A DNA stretch of 64,000 nt from Caryophanon latum (GTDB taxonomy: Bacteria > Bacillota > Bacilli > Bacillales_A > Planococcaceae): assembly GCF_001700325.1 (NCBI RefSeq), contig NZ_MATO01000001.1:1-64000 (forward strand), given 5' to 3'. Below the pieces are notes generated by a model, which saw nothing but the letters and a program-made list of their open reading frames with translations, searched no databases and was not told the origin of the DNA. The first letter of the stretch is position 1. Each line of letters opens with the position of its first letter. Shown here one piece after another: positions 10,033 to 19,494 of this stretch. The translations under genes were made by a program, and so were the position numbers.

Positions 10033-11016
10033 TTACTTTTTGTCCTTTTCAATCGATACATTCGCAATTGAATCGCGCATTGACGTGTCTGCCTCTAAGT
10101 TGCGGTAGTTCATATAATCCATAATACCAAGATTGCCTGAACGTAGTGCCTCTGCCATCGCCATTGGAACTTCCGCTTCTGCTTCAACTACTTTTGCTTT
10201 CATTTCCTGTACTTTTGCAATCATTTCCTGCTCGCTTGCTACGGCCATCGCACGGCGTTCCTCTGCCTTTGCTTGCGCGATGTTTTTATCCGCTTCTGCT
10301 TGCTCGATTTGTAGTTCAGCACCGATATTTTTACCGACATCTACATCCGCGATATCAATCGATAAAATTTCAAACGCTGTACCAGAATCTAACCCTTTTG
10401 CAAGCACTGTTTGTGAAATCATATCTGGATTTTCCAACACCTTTGCATGCGAGTCAACCGAACCGATCGTTGAGACAATCCCCTCACCGACACGGGCCAC
10501 AATTGTTTCCTCACCAGCACCACCGACTAAGCGGTCAAGGTTTGCACGCACCGTAATACGCGCCTTCGCTTTTACTTCAATCCCGTTCATCGCAACACCG
10601 GCAATAAATGGCGTTTCGATTACTTTTGGGTTTACCGACATTTGTACCGCTTCTAATACGTCACGACCGGCTAAATCGATTGCAGCTGCACGCTCAAACG
10701 TTAATTCGATGTTTGCGCGCTGTGCAGCGATTAACGCGTTCACAACGCGGTCTACGTTACCACCTGCTAAATAATGTGACTCTAAATGATTAATACGTGC
10801 ATCTACCCCTGCTTTATGCGCTTTAATTAATGGGTTCACGATGCGGTTCGGAATAACGCGACGTAAGCGCATTCCGATTAACGTCATAATGCTTACTTTT
10901 ACACCCGCTGCGATTGCACTAATCCATAGCGCTACTGGGACGAATGTGAAGAAAATCGCCAGCACGATAAAAACAAGTACAATGGCAAAAATTAAGCCAA
11001 CTGAAGCAATTTCCAT
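10033..11016 (-). CDS. floA: Flotillin-like protein FloA
   Basis: Scaffold protein of membrane microdomains. It has an N-terminal membrane hairpin (residues ~5-50), a PHB/SPFH-like region, and a C-terminal alanine/glutamate-rich coiled coil ([19 protein letters not shown]) typical of flotillins. 327 residues, close to B. subtilis YqfA. It directly follows nfeD, the standard pairing. The ATG has AAGGGGGA upstream. Confidence 0.95.
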   Translation of the reverse strand: MEIASVGLIFAIVLVFIVLAIFFTFVPVALWISAIAAGVKVSIMTLIGMRLRRVIPNRIVNPLIKAHKAGVDARINHLESHYLAGGNVDRVVNALIAAQRANIELTFERAAAIDLAGRDVLEAVQMSVNPKVIETPFIAGVAMNGIEVKAKARITVRANLDRLVGGAGEETIVARVGEGIVSTIGSVDSHAKVLENPDMISQTVLAKGLDSGTAFEILSIDIADVDVGKNIGAELQIEQAEADKNIAQAKAEERRAMAVASEQEMIAKVQEMKAKVVEAEAEVPMAMAEALRSGNLGIMDYMNYRNLEADTSMRDSIANVSIEKDKK

Positions 11017-11031
11017 GTGTAAATCCCCCTT

Positions 11032-12345
11032 TTAGTCTACCTCTCGCACAACAATGCGTGAGCCTTCTACTTTCATAATTTCAACTTCTCGCCCTTTTTC
11101 AATAAAGCGTCCGTCCGATACGACATCGAGACGCTCCTTTTCAATATCCATCACACCAGCTGGTCGAAGTGGTGTCTCAGTAATACCACGACGTCCAATT
11201 AAATCGATGCGATTAATATTAGAAACGTAGCCTTCCTCTGTCGTCGTTGCATCATGCAGCACAAGCTTGTTTAACATGTGCAGCTTTTTGCCAAAAAATT
11301 TCATTGTAATCACCATTCCAATCGCTGCAACGAACATTGCAACTAAAATAGAATATGCCATATGCGTCACGTTTGCACCAGCTCCTAACAAGCCGGTAAT
11401 AACGAGCCCTCCTCCGACAATTCCAACAATGCCTCCGGGTAGGAACATTTCAGCAATAAGGAGGATAAAACCAATGACGAACAATAAAATCGATTCATAT
11501 CCGGCAAAGCCTGCCACCGTATGTCCAAAGAAAAATAAAACGAGGGCGGTAATTCCGACAGCACCTGGTACGCCGAAGCCTGGTGAATACAACTCCATTA
11601 CTAACCCTAAGCTCGCAAGCGATAATAAAAGCGGCACGATAATTGGATTTGTAATAAAGCGTGCTAAATCTTCTGCAAATGTCGTTTGCATCGACACAAT
11701 TGTCGGATCGCTGTAGCCTTTTTGCGCTAATATACTATCGATGTTTGGTGCAATCCCTTCCGCATAACCAACTTTTATCGCCTCTTTTGCCGATAACGTT
11801 AACAGCGCATTTTCACCTGCACGATATTCCGGCAAATTAAGCGTCACATCTGCCATCGCTTGTGCATATTGTGGGTCGCGGTCATGAAGCTCTGCGGCAC
11901 TACGCATTTGCGCAATCCATGCACTGTTCACCTTTTGCGCCGCCGCATTTCCCGCTTGATCAATAACAGCTGCTGCGCCCATTGTGCCGTCACCTGTCAT
12001 ATAAATTTCATCTGCATGTAACGCAATTAGTGCTCCTGCTGAATGCGCTTTCGTATTGACGTACGCAACTGTTTCAATCGGCTGCGCATCAATCAATTTC
12101 GCAATATCCGCAGCAGCTGCAATTTCGCCACCTGGTGTATGCACATCAAGAACAATTAAATTCGCTTCTTTTTGCTGTGCCTCTTCAAATGCTCGCTCTA
12201 AAAAGGCATATAACCCTCGTTCAACATTATCATGAATCGGTATAGTATACACAATTTCATTCGACGTCGCAGTAAAGGAAGGGACAAAAAACAAGCTAGA
12301 AATGAACAACACCCATATATAGCTAATGAGCTTTACGTTTCGCAT
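11032..12345 (-). CDS. nfeD: NfeD family membrane serine protease
   Basis: Long NfeD protein. Signal peptide or first helix at residues 5-25; ClpP-like protease domain with the nucleophile serine in AHSAGALIALHA and the lysine downstream; four to five membrane helices (~235-350); and a C-terminal OB-fold (NfeD domain). It partners with flotillin FloA encoded just downstream. The ATG has GAGGAGG upstream. In B. subtilis yqeY lies upstream; here a terminator and trpB do. Confidence 0.93.
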   Translation of the reverse strand: MRNVKLISYIWVLFISSLFFVPSFTATSNEIVYTIPIHDNVERGLYAFLERAFEEAQQKEANLIVLDVHTPGGEIAAAADIAKLIDAQPIETVAYVNTKAHSAGALIALHADEIYMTGDGTMGAAAVIDQAGNAAAQKVNSAWIAQMRSAAELHDRDPQYAQAMADVTLNLPEYRAGENALLTLSAKEAIKVGYAEGIAPNIDSILAQKGYSDPTIVSMQTTFAEDLARFITNPIIVPLLLSLASLGLVMELYSPGFGVPGAVGITALVLFFFGHTVAGFAGYESILLFVIGFILLIAEMFLPGGIVGIVGGGLVITGLLGAGANVTHMAYSILVAMFVAAIGMVITMKFFGKKLHMLNKLVLHDATTTEEGYVSNINRIDLIGRRGITETPLRPAGVMDIEKERLDVVSDGRFIEKGREVEIMKVEGSRIVVREVD

Positions 12346-12540
12346 TGCTTTCCTCCTCTCTCATTTCTATTGTATACCGTTTTTACGTACACAATTGCAA
12401 AAAGTTTCATTTTCTTCAAACGTTTTATAAAAAATGTAGCTCCTCATTGCTGCGTCGCGTTTATACTATGTCAAATGCCGTACGTTTTCCATTAACGTAC
12501 GCCTCTCACTTCGAGCAACCTTTAATTCCAGCACGCAAAA

Positions 12541-12577
12541 AAAACTGTGCTACAAGTCCCTTCACTTGTAACACAGC
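12541..12577 (-). terminator. Intrinsic terminator after trpB
   Basis: CTGTGTTACAAGT pairs with ACTTGTAGCACAG (one mismatch) and is followed by T8 on the minus strand. Confidence 0.88.
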
Positions 12578-12586
12578 TTTTTCATT

Positions 12587-13744
12587 TTATGCTTTTTTTA
12601 ATAGCTCAAATACTTGCTCTACGTCTTTGTCACCGCGACCTGATACAGTAACAATGATTGACTCATCTGCCGGTAATGTTGCCGCTAGCTCCATCGCGTA
12701 TGATACGGCATGCGCACTTTCTAACGCTGGAATAATTCCTTCTGATTTACTTAATAGTTGGAATGCCGCTAGCGCCTGCTCTGCCGTGACATTCACATAT
12801 TCAGCGCGACCTGTATGCTTTAAGTAACTATGCTCTGGACCAACACCCGGATAATCAAGACCCGCTGCGATTGAGTAAGTTGGCTGCGGATTACCCTCTT
12901 CATCTAGTAACACGTAACATTTGAAGCCGTGTAATTCTGCTGGCACACCGTCACGCATTGTCGGTGCTTCATGTGGCTCAACGCCGATCAAGCGCACACC
13001 TTCATCTGTAATGTAATTCGCGAACGAGCCGATTGCATTACTACCACCACCGATGCACGCGACAACCGCTGCCGGAAGCTTGCCTTCTTTTTGTAAAATT
13101 TGCTCGCGACTTTCCTCGCTAATAACTGATTGGAAATGCTTGACGATTGTTGGGAATGGATGTGGTCCTACTGCTGAGCCGAGTAAGTAAAACGTCGTCT
13201 CATAGTTTTCTACTAAATCTGCAAACGCCTCGTCTACTGCATCTTTTAAACGACCTTGCCCTTTATCGACTGCGACAACTTTCGCACCGAGTAGCTCCAT
13301 ACGGAATACGTTTAACGCCTGACGCTTCGTATCCTCTAAGCCCATGTAAACGACGCACTCCATACCGAACATCGCACATGCTGTCGCCGTCGCAACACCG
13401 TGCTGCCCTGCACCTGTTTCTGCGATGACACGTTTTGCGCCCATATGCTTTGCAAGTAAAATTTGCCCAAGCACATTATTAATTTTATGTGAGCCTGTAT
13501 GGTTTAAATCTTCACGCTTTAAGTAAATTTTTGCACCGCCTGCTTGCTTCGTTAAATTTTCAGCGAAATAAAGTGGTGATTGACGCCCGATGTACTCCTT
13601 GTAGTAGTACGCTAACTCCGCTTTAAACGCTGCGTCATCTTTTAAACGTTCAAACTCTTCGTCTAAACGTGTTAATACTTGTTGTAATGCTGGGGGCACG
13701 AAACTACCACCAAATTGTCCGAAATAGCCTTTTGTTTCTGTCAT
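12587..13744 (-). CDS. trpB: Tryptophan synthase beta subunit
   Basis: PLP enzyme that joins indole and serine to give tryptophan. The PLP lysine is K87 in HTGSHKINN; the phosphate-binding loop GGGSNAIG and E in GVEPHEAPTM are present, marking a TrpB1-type enzyme. 385 residues, slightly short of the usual ~400. It stands alone: no trpA or other trp gene is adjacent, and no T-box was seen in its leader. RBS GAGGAGA. An alternative is salvage of free indole without TrpA. Confidence 0.93.
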   Translation of the reverse strand: MTETKGYFGQFGGSFVPPALQQVLTRLDEEFERLKDDAAFKAELAYYYKEYIGRQSPLYFAENLTKQAGGAKIYLKREDLNHTGSHKINNVLGQILLAKHMGAKRVIAETGAGQHGVATATACAMFGMECVVYMGLEDTKRQALNVFRMELLGAKVVAVDKGQGRLKDAVDEAFADLVENYETTFYLLGSAVGPHPFPTIVKHFQSVISEESREQILQKEGKLPAAVVACIGGGSNAIGSFANYITDEGVRLIGVEPHEAPTMRDGVPAELHGFKCYVLLDEEGNPQPTYSIAAGLDYPGVGPEHSYLKHTGRAEYVNVTAEQALAAFQLLSKSEGIIPALESAHAVSYAMELAATLPADESIIVTVSGRGDKDVEQVFELLKKA

Positions 13745-13826
13745 ACTATTCTCTCCTCTGCTCTACTACATAAACATGCCACCATTTTACTTGCTTTTGT
13801 CAGAAAACACAATGAACTTTTTCTCG

Positions 13827-13890
13827 GTGCTCTCCACTTCCGAGGCACGCTTTTCCCGCTGGAGTCCGCCTCTCGTTACGAGCAACAAAG
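13827..13890 (+). repeat. Short type A intergenic repeat
   Basis: Compact copy: CTCTCCACTTCCGAGGC, then CGCTTTTCCCGCTGGAGTCC and GCCTCTCGTTACGAGCAAC. The middle of the core is missing. It lies in the trpB leader region, 80 bp upstream of the start. The rest of the 319-bp gap 13745-14063 is the rpsU terminator and unstructured sequence. Confidence 0.7.
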
Positions 13891-13961
13891 ATTTTCTTTT
13901 CCTAACACGCGCTTCTGAAATATAAAAATCGTTATTTGGCGACTATTTTAAAAAATCCACA

Positions 13962-13998
13962 AACAAAAACAAGGCTAGTGCAAGTTGCACTAGCCTTG
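13962..13998 (-). terminator. Intrinsic terminator after rpsU
   Basis: CAAGGCTAGTGCAA pairs with TTGCACTAGCCTTG with almost no loop; TTTTTGTTTG follows on the minus strand. Confidence 0.85.
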
Positions 13999-14063
13999 TG
14001 TTCATTTGTCTGTTCAGTGAATCATAGAATTGCGTGTTTTGAACGTAGGGATGATTTAGGAAA

Positions 14064-14237
14064 TTACCACTTACGTTTACGTGCAGCTTCTGATTTCTTC
14101 TTACGTTTTACGCTAGGTTTCTCGTAGAACTCGCGCTTTCTAACTTCTTGAATTGTACCTGATTTTGATACAGTACGTTTGAAGCGGCGAAGAGCATCTT
14201 CAAGCGATTCGTTTTTGCGAACAACAGTTTTTGACAT
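14064..14237 (-). CDS. rpsU: Small ribosomal subunit protein bS21
   Basis: Basic 57-residue ribosomal protein that lies near the 16S rRNA 3' end and the mRNA exit. The sequence ([20 protein letters not shown], then the [13 protein letters not shown] tail) is a full match to the family. Start chosen at the ATG behind GGAGGGAGGG; longer reading frames begin inside the leader. It has its own promoter and terminator. yqeY, which usually follows rpsU in Bacillales, is absent. Confidence 0.97.
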   Translation of the reverse strand: MSKTVVRKNESLEDALRRFKRTVSKSGTIQEVRKREFYEKPSVKRKKKSEAARKRKW

Positions 14238-14267
14238 CTCTCTTTCCCTCCCTCCGAACACACGTCA

Positions 14268-14301
14268 GTACTCGATATTAGCGTTTCCAATATCGTGTAC
14301 T
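14268..14301 (-). other. Hairpin at the 5' end of the rpsU mRNA
   Basis: AGTACTCGATATT faces AATATCGTGTACT across AGCGTTTCC (12 of 13 positions pair). With the promoter at 14307-14335 it would start within a few bases of +1. It may stabilise the mRNA or regulate it. Confidence 0.5.
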
Positions 14302-14306
14302 AAAAC

Positions 14307-14335
14307 AGTATAACGTATGATGCTGTATAGGTCAA
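14307..14335 (-). promoter_or_regulatory. Sigma-A promoter of rpsU
   Basis: Minus strand: -35 TTGACC (14330-14335), 17-bp spacer, -10 TATACT (14307-14312). Near consensus; it lies between the deoC stop and rpsU. Confidence 0.8.
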
Positions 14336-14353
14336 CTATCTCATACAAAATAT

Positions 14354-15019
14354 TTAATAATTTGATTCAGATGTTAAGCCGTTCATAATCGCTACACCTG
14401 ATGATGCGCCAATGCGTGTTGCGCCGTTATCAATCATCGCTTGCATATCCTCTAAGCTGCGCACGCCACCTGATGCTTTTACGCCAATATTTGGACCAAC
14501 TGTTTGACGCATTAACGCGATATCTTCCTTCGTCGCACCGCCTGTTGAGAAGCCAGTTGACGTCTTTACGAAGTCCGCGCCCGCTGCTACTGCTAACTCA
14601 CACGCTTTTACTTTTTCGTCGTCTGTTAATAAGCACGTTTCGATAATAACTTTTACTAATGTGCCGTTAGCTGCGTTTACAACCGCCTCGATATCTTTTT
14701 GTACGTAGTCAAAGTTGCCGTCCTTTAATTCACCTACGTTAATGACCATATCGATTTCTGTTGCGCCTTTTTCGATCGCATCGCGCGTTTCGAATGCTTT
14801 TACCGCTGAAGTTGATGCACCTAATGGGAAGCCGATTACTGTACATACTTTTACGTCTGTTCCTTGTAGTAAAGAAGCAGCTAGTTCAATCCATGTCGGG
14901 TTTACACATACGGATGCGAATACGTACTGCTTTGCCTCCGCACAAATTTGTTCGATTTGCGCCTTCGTTGCGTCTTGCTTTAATAATGTATGATCAATCA
15001 TTGCTGCGTAGTTTGTCAT
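14354..15019 (-). CDS. deoC: Deoxyribose-phosphate aldolase
   Basis: Class I aldolase that splits 2-deoxyribose-5-phosphate into glyceraldehyde-3-phosphate and acetaldehyde in deoxynucleoside catabolism. Schiff-base lysine K152 in VKTSTGF, partner K181 in GVKASGG, and D91 are present. 221 residues, typical. The ATG has AAGGAAG upstream. It is not linked to deoR or pdp here; the nucleoside transporter gene lies about 41 kb away. Confidence 0.95.
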   Translation of the reverse strand: MTNYAAMIDHTLLKQDATKAQIEQICAEAKQYVFASVCVNPTWIELAASLLQGTDVKVCTVIGFPLGASTSAVKAFETRDAIEKGATEIDMVINVGELKDGNFDYVQKDIEAVVNAANGTLVKVIIETCLLTDDEKVKACELAVAAGADFVKTSTGFSTGGATKEDIALMRQTVGPNIGVKASGGVRSLEDMQAMIDNGATRIGASSGVAIMNGLTSESNY

Positions 15020-15111
15020 GAAAATCTTCCTTTACTTTTTAGTTGTCCGTACATCTGTTTATAATAGCATTTTTTCAATTGCAATTCTATTTATCAGAAT
15101 TAACAAAATAA

Positions 15112-15576
15112 TTATGGATACTGTATTTGCCCTAGCTGTGCATTCGTTTCCACATCGATATATTCAAACGTGATAGATGGTGTCAATCCTTTATAAAGCT
15201 GATAGTACATCGCATCAATAACAAGCTCCGTTTCGTTAATCGCTAAAAAGCCACAATTAAAATATTGCTCTGCGGTTACGTAACAACGAATGATGCGATA
15301 ATGCTCATCGTAGTCAATTTTCTCATACGCACCATATAACAAATCGATTTCCCCTACATCTACCTGCTGCTGAAATAATGTTAAGTATGATTCAAACTCG
15401 GCAATTGCTTGTTCTCGATGTTCCTTTGTCATATACAAATGCACTTCATCACCGATAATTTCGACGTGCTGAATCCGCTTTGGATCATGATTTTTATATT
15501 GTGCAGACGTTCCGAAAATGCCATTTGGAATCGTCACCGTAACATATAGTAATGTCATCTGTTCATTTTTGCCCAT
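15112..15576 (-). CDS. Protein of unknown function (154 residues)
   Basis: I do not recognise it. No signal peptide or membrane helix; it looks like a soluble mixed alpha/beta protein with regular strand-like stretches (LLYVTVTIPNGIFG, IIRCYVTAEQYFNCG) and an acidic overall character. The start is the ATG giving MGKNEQ behind GAGGTGG; an upstream GTG (three codons) overlaps that site. It sits upstream of deoC with about 90 bp between them and no obvious terminator, so it may share a transcript. Confidence 0.65.
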   Translation of the reverse strand: MGKNEQMTLLYVTVTIPNGIFGTSAQYKNHDPKRIQHVEIIGDEVHLYMTKEHREQAIAEFESYLTLFQQQVDVGEIDLLYGAYEKIDYDEHYRIIRCYVTAEQYFNCGFLAINETELVIDAMYYQLYKGLTPSITFEYIDVETNAQLGQIQYP

Positions 15577-15767
15577 GTTTTCCACCTCAACTTTACTTCA
15601 TTACTTTTTTATACCCACTCTCAAACGAACTATTCGTGTACAATATTAATTCAATCCGTTAGGCGCACCGTTTTCTTTATTCACACACTTAAAACGCAAA
15701 ATCAATACTATATACCTAAAAAAATTCTATTGTTGCGCAACATCTATTCCAGAATCGGCGCTTGCTA

Positions 15768-15950
15768 TATGTGAATGTGTTTCTGAAATGGAGGCGGTGA
15801 CTTCTGCGGGACAAGCAAAAATCTTTTCTGTCTCGAGTAACCGCAGAGGCCGCGGAACAAAGGCTACGTTCGTCGCGTCCATGCGACAACGCCTTCGTAA
15901 CAGACATCGTGTCACCCTCCGCGAAAAGCGTCTGCCGAAATGAAAGAACA
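15768..15950 (-). repeat. Type A intergenic repeat, long copy
   Basis: Reverse orientation: GGAGGCGGTGACTTCTGCGGG at one end and CCTCCGCGAAAAGCGTCTGCC at the other, the diagnostic core arms. The middle is expanded with further inverted pieces (GTCGCGTCCATGCGAC). It fills most of the 457-bp gap 15577-16033; the rest is the mtaB terminator. Confidence 0.7.
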
Positions 15951-15985
15951 ATGAAGAACAGATTTTGGTCGAAAGCCGTTGCGCA

Positions 15986-16020
15986 AAAAAAATGGACAAT
16001 CACTTCTATGTGACTGTCCA
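15986..16020 (-). terminator. Intrinsic terminator after mtaB
   Basis: TGGACAGTCAC pairs with GTGATTGTCCA (one G-T) around a 6-nt loop, followed by T8 on the minus strand. Confidence 0.88.
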
Positions 16021-16033
16021 TTCGTTCATCATT

Positions 16034-17371
16034 TTACGCTTGCACTTCGTCAAGTACACGCACAAATTGACCTTCGTTATAAGGGTAACCTGCTTTTGTA
16101 ATTTTTACTTTCGTTAACTGTCCAATCATGTCTTCTGTACCTTCAAACACGATTTTTAAGTAGTTTGATGTGTAACCAACATATAAGTTTTCGTTATCCG
16201 CATCTTTAAAGCGCTCTTCTGGAATCACTTCTAATACGTCGCCTTCAAAGCGAGATGCATATTGCTTCGCTAATTGATCATTTAATGAAATGAGGCGGTG
16301 CACGCGTTCATTTTTCACATCTTCTGCAACAAAAATATCCTCCATACGTGCAGCTGGTGTACCTGTACGTGGTGAGAATGGGAAAACGTGTAGCTCTGAG
16401 AACTGATGATCTTTAATGAAGTTGTACGTTTCCATAAACTCCTCTTCTGTCTCACCTGGGAAGCCAACGATAACGTCCGACGTTACCGCTAAATCTGGCA
16501 GCGCATCCTCTAGCTTACGTAGACGCTCTGAGAAAAATTCCATCGTATATTTACGACGCATGCGCTTTAACACCGTATCTGATCCTGATTGAATTGGAAT
16601 GTGTAAATGGTTTACGACGATGTTTGATTCCTTTAACACTTCAATGACTTCATCTGTTAATTGAGACGCCTCAATTGATGAAATACGTAAACGCTTTAGC
16701 CCTTTTACTTGCGCTTCCATATCGCGAAGTAATTGCGCTAAATTGTAATCTTTAAAGTCTTGTCCGTAGCCGCCTGTATGAATACCTGTTAAGACGATTT
16801 CTAAGTATCCTGCATCAACTAGCTGCTGCGCTTGGCGAATTACTTCTTGCGGATCACGTGAACGCATTAAACCACGTGCCCAAGGAATGATACAAAACGT
16901 ACAGAAGTTGTTGCAGCCTTCTTGAATTTTCAGCGATGCACGCGTACGGTCTGTAAACGCTGGTACGTCTAGCTCCTCATATACGCGGTTTTTCATAATG
17001 TTACGCACCGCATTAATCGGCTCGCGCTCTTCTTTATATTGCTCGATTAAGCCAAGTAATTTCGTGCGGTCTTGCGTGCCGACAACGATATCTACACCTG
17101 GAATGGCCATAATTTCTGCTGGTGACGTTTGCGCATAGCACCCTGTTACACAAATAACCGCGTCTGGATTTTGACGCACAGCTCGACGAATAACTTGACG
17201 CGACTTCTTATCGCCCGTATTCGTTACAGTACATGTATTAATGACATATACATCGGTTTGCTGATCAAACTCTTTACGCTCATAGCCATCCTCTTTAAAC
17301 AATTGCCAAATCGCTTCTGTTTCATAATGGTTTACTTTACAACCTAATGTGTGAAAGCTCACGGTTTTCAA
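16034..17371 (-). CDS. mtaB: tRNA (N6-threonylcarbamoyladenosine-37-C2)-methylthiotransferase
   Basis: Radical-SAM methylthiotransferase that turns t6A37 into ms2t6A in ANN-decoding tRNAs. N-terminal UPF0004 domain with three cysteines (TLGCKVN, NTCTVTN, VTGCYAQ), radical SAM motif CNNFCTFC, and a C-terminal TRAM domain. 445 residues, normal (YqeV type). The start is TTG, with AAAGGATG upstream. It is the last gene of the prmA-rsmE-mtaB run, as in B. subtilis. Confidence 0.95.
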   Translation of the reverse strand: MKTVSFHTLGCKVNHYETEAIWQLFKEDGYERKEFDQQTDVYVINTCTVTNTGDKKSRQVIRRAVRQNPDAVICVTGCYAQTSPAEIMAIPGVDIVVGTQDRTKLLGLIEQYKEEREPINAVRNIMKNRVYEELDVPAFTDRTRASLKIQEGCNNFCTFCIIPWARGLMRSRDPQEVIRQAQQLVDAGYLEIVLTGIHTGGYGQDFKDYNLAQLLRDMEAQVKGLKRLRISSIEASQLTDEVIEVLKESNIVVNHLHIPIQSGSDTVLKRMRRKYTMEFFSERLRKLEDALPDLAVTSDVIVGFPGETEEEFMETYNFIKDHQFSELHVFPFSPRTGTPAARMEDIFVAEDVKNERVHRLISLNDQLAKQYASRFEGDVLEVIPEERFKDADNENLYVGYTSNYLKIVFEGTEDMIGQLTKVKITKAGYPYNEGQFVRVLDEVQA

Positions 17372-17485
17372 TCTATTTCATCCTTTCAACTGTTACCCTA
17401 TATAAATTCAACGTTCTTTATAATAGCATAAACTCATGCATTAATCCTACCATTTCACTTTATTTCAGCGCGTGAAATTTCGGTA

Positions 17486-17529
17486 AAAAACAAGCATCAG
17501 CTAAACATGTTGCCACCTTCAGCTGATGC
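17486..17529 (-). terminator. Intrinsic terminator after rsmE
   Basis: GCATCAGCT and AGCTGATGC form a 9-bp stem; TTGTTTTTT follows on the minus strand. Confidence 0.78.
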
Positions 17530-17532
17530 CGT

Positions 17533-18270
17533 TTATTCAAACTCGTACGAAATAGCTGCTAATGCGTAAAGTGGTGCTGTTTCAGCGCGTAAAATACGCG
17601 GACCGAGCGACATCGTTTGTGCACCTGCTGCAAGTAACGCCTCGGATTCCGAACGGGCAATGCCACCTTCTGGACCGAAAATGCATAAAATCGACGTCGC
17701 CTCACCTGCTAGTGCGCGCAGCTTATCGGCAAATTTCGTGCGCTCGCTTTGCTTTGCATCTTCCTCGTCTGCGATAAATACCGCATCGTAATGACTAATC
17801 GTTGCGACGAGCTGCTTAAACGAAATCGGATTTTCAATGACCGGTACGTGCGTGCGATGCGACTGCTCTGCCGCTTCGAGTGCAATTTTTTGGAGGCGCT
17901 CCGTCTTTTTCTCGCCTTTTTTATCGTCCCACTTCACAATCGAGCGCTCCGCCTTGAACGGTTGCAAGCTAAACATACCGAGCTCCGTCCCTTTTTGTGT
18001 AATGAGCTCAAGCTTATCACCTTTTGGTAAGCCACACGCAATTGTGACGCGTACTGGCATTTCAGGTGATGCGACAGTGCGACCTGTTTGTGCGACTGTC
18101 ACGTCCTGCTCGATGTTTGTAATAGTGCAAATATGTGCTACCCCTTCGCTCACGACGATCACTTCATCGCCAACGTTCATGCGCATTACTTTTGCAATAT
18201 GCTTCGCGCTGTCTCCTGTTAATGTCGCCTGCTCGTTCGTAAATGGTTGTTCATTAAAATAACGCTGCAT
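17533..18270 (-). CDS. rsmE: 16S rRNA (uracil-1498-N3)-methyltransferase
   Basis: SPOUT-fold methyltransferase that modifies U1498 of 16S rRNA. Knot motifs GPEGGIARSE and LGPRILRAETAPLYAL are at the C-terminus, with an N-terminal PUA-like domain. The ATG at 18270 (MQRYFNEQPF) follows AAAGGAGAA and gives 245 residues, the family length. It follows prmA, the standard order. Confidence 0.96.
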   Translation of the reverse strand: MQRYFNEQPFTNEQATLTGDSAKHIAKVMRMNVGDEVIVVSEGVAHICTITNIEQDVTVAQTGRTVASPEMPVRVTIACGLPKGDKLELITQKGTELGMFSLQPFKAERSIVKWDDKKGEKKTERLQKIALEAAEQSHRTHVPVIENPISFKQLVATISHYDAVFIADEEDAKQSERTKFADKLRALAGEATSILCIFGPEGGIARSESEALLAAGAQTMSLGPRILRAETAPLYALAAISYEFE

Positions 18271-18293
18271 GTCGTTTTCTCCTTTATGACAAA

Positions 18294-18318
18294 AAGGTGC
18301 CCAACAAACGGACACCTT
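18294..18318 (-). terminator. Weak hairpin terminator between prmA and rsmE
   Basis: AAGGTGTCC and GGGCACCTT pair on the minus strand, followed by TTTT. It lies just upstream of the rsmE ribosome binding site and probably attenuates rather than stops transcription. Confidence 0.5.
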
Positions 18319-18330
18319 CGTACTTTATTG

Positions 18331-19269
18331 TTACGCTTTACGTGCAATGATCGCAACCCAGTCTTCCATTTCAAGCACTTCTTCAATTGTGAAGCCTGAT
18401 GCTTGTAATGCCGCTTTTACTTGGTCACGTTTTGCACCGATAATACCAGACGTTACGAATACGCCACCGTCTTTTACGATTGAGTACGCATCGTCTGTAA
18501 ACGTCATAATAATTTCAGCTAAAATGTTTGCGACTACTACGTCTGCCGGTGCTTTTACTGTATCAAGTAAGTTGCCGTGATGCACATCGACAATATGATT
18601 TACTTTATTTAACTCAATGTTCTCGCGTGCCGAACGAACCGCCACCTCATCTAAGTCAAGCGCATGTACTGCTTTTGCGCCAAGAAGTGCCGCACCAATT
18701 GATAGCACGCCTGAGCCTGTTCCAACATCGACTACATCATCGCCCGCCTTTACAACTTTCTCAAGCGCCTGTAAACACATGACCGTCGTCGGATGCGTCC
18801 CTGTACCGAACGCCATACCTGGGTCAAGCTCGATAATTAGCTCGTCTGTTGCCACTGGTTTGTAATCTTCCCACGTTGGCACAACTGTAAAACGATTTGA
18901 AATTTTTACTGGGTGGTAATATTGCTTCCACGCTGTCGCCCAATCTTCTTCGTTTACTTCTGCCATCGTCACTGTATTGTCGCCGATATCGATGTTGAAA
19001 TCTTTTAATGCGTCAATTGATAAGCGAATGCCTTCTACCGTTTCCGCAATAAAGCTTGATTCGGATAAATATGCTTTAATGATAACGCCTTGCATCGGGA
19101 AATCCTCTTGCTTTAATGCGTAAATTTCGCCAAATTGATCGGCGCGCTCTTTATCGAAATCGATTGAATCTTCAATCACGACACCACTTGCACCTGCTTC
19201 ATGTAAAATATTTGATACAGCCTCAACTGCTTCGTTTGTTGTGTGGATTGATACTTCTGTCCATTTCAC
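18331..19269 (-). CDS. prmA: Ribosomal protein L11 methyltransferase
   Basis: SAM-dependent methyltransferase that trimethylates lysines of ribosomal protein uL11. SAM motif [11 protein letters not shown] and the catalytic-loop region VANILAEII are clear. Start chosen at the GTG giving [10 protein letters not shown], with AGGAG eight bases upstream; another GTG three codons earlier overlaps this site. About 312 residues. It lies downstream of the dnaJ genes, as in B. subtilis, but separated here by an extra J-protein gene and repeats. Confidence 0.95.
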   Translation of the reverse strand: MKWTEVSIHTTNEAVEAVSNILHEAGASGVVIEDSIDFDKERADQFGEIYALKQEDFPMQGVIIKAYLSESSFIAETVEGIRLSIDALKDFNIDIGDNTVTMAEVNEEDWATAWKQYYHPVKISNRFTVVPTWEDYKPVATDELIIELDPGMAFGTGTHPTTVMCLQALEKVVKAGDDVVDVGTGSGVLSIGAALLGAKAVHALDLDEVAVRSARENIELNKVNHIVDVHHGNLLDTVKAPADVVVANILAEIIMTFTDDAYSIVKDGGVFVTSGIIGAKRDQVKAALQASGFTIEEVLEMEDWVAIIARKA

Positions 19270-19322
19270 GATTCCCACTCCTATTCTATTGTTTCATGTG
19301 TGATCTATTTTACATACGTTGC

Positions 19323-19468
19323 TCTCCACATTGAGGCAAGCTTTCCATCGACGCAAATGCGTTATCAAAATGAAGATGATGCTGCAGCGCTGACCACCTT
19401 CCTTGAACGTCTTTACGACTAACTATTCCGACTGGAGTCCGCCTCTTGTTTCAAGCGGCAATGTCGAA
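19323..19468 (+). repeat. Degenerate type A intergenic repeat
   Basis: Starts with CACATTGAGGCAAGCTTTCC and ends with CCGACTGGAGTCCGCCTC-TTGTTTCAAGC. Both arms match the type A core, while the middle is diverged. It lies between the second J-protein gene and prmA. Confidence 0.65.
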
Positions 19469-19494
19469 CAAAAATGATTGATCACTACATCGAT

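Noticed and set aside
10133-10774. 213-codon plus-strand frame opposite floA
   Set aside because: Antisense shadow of the Ala/Glu-rich coiled-coil coding region.
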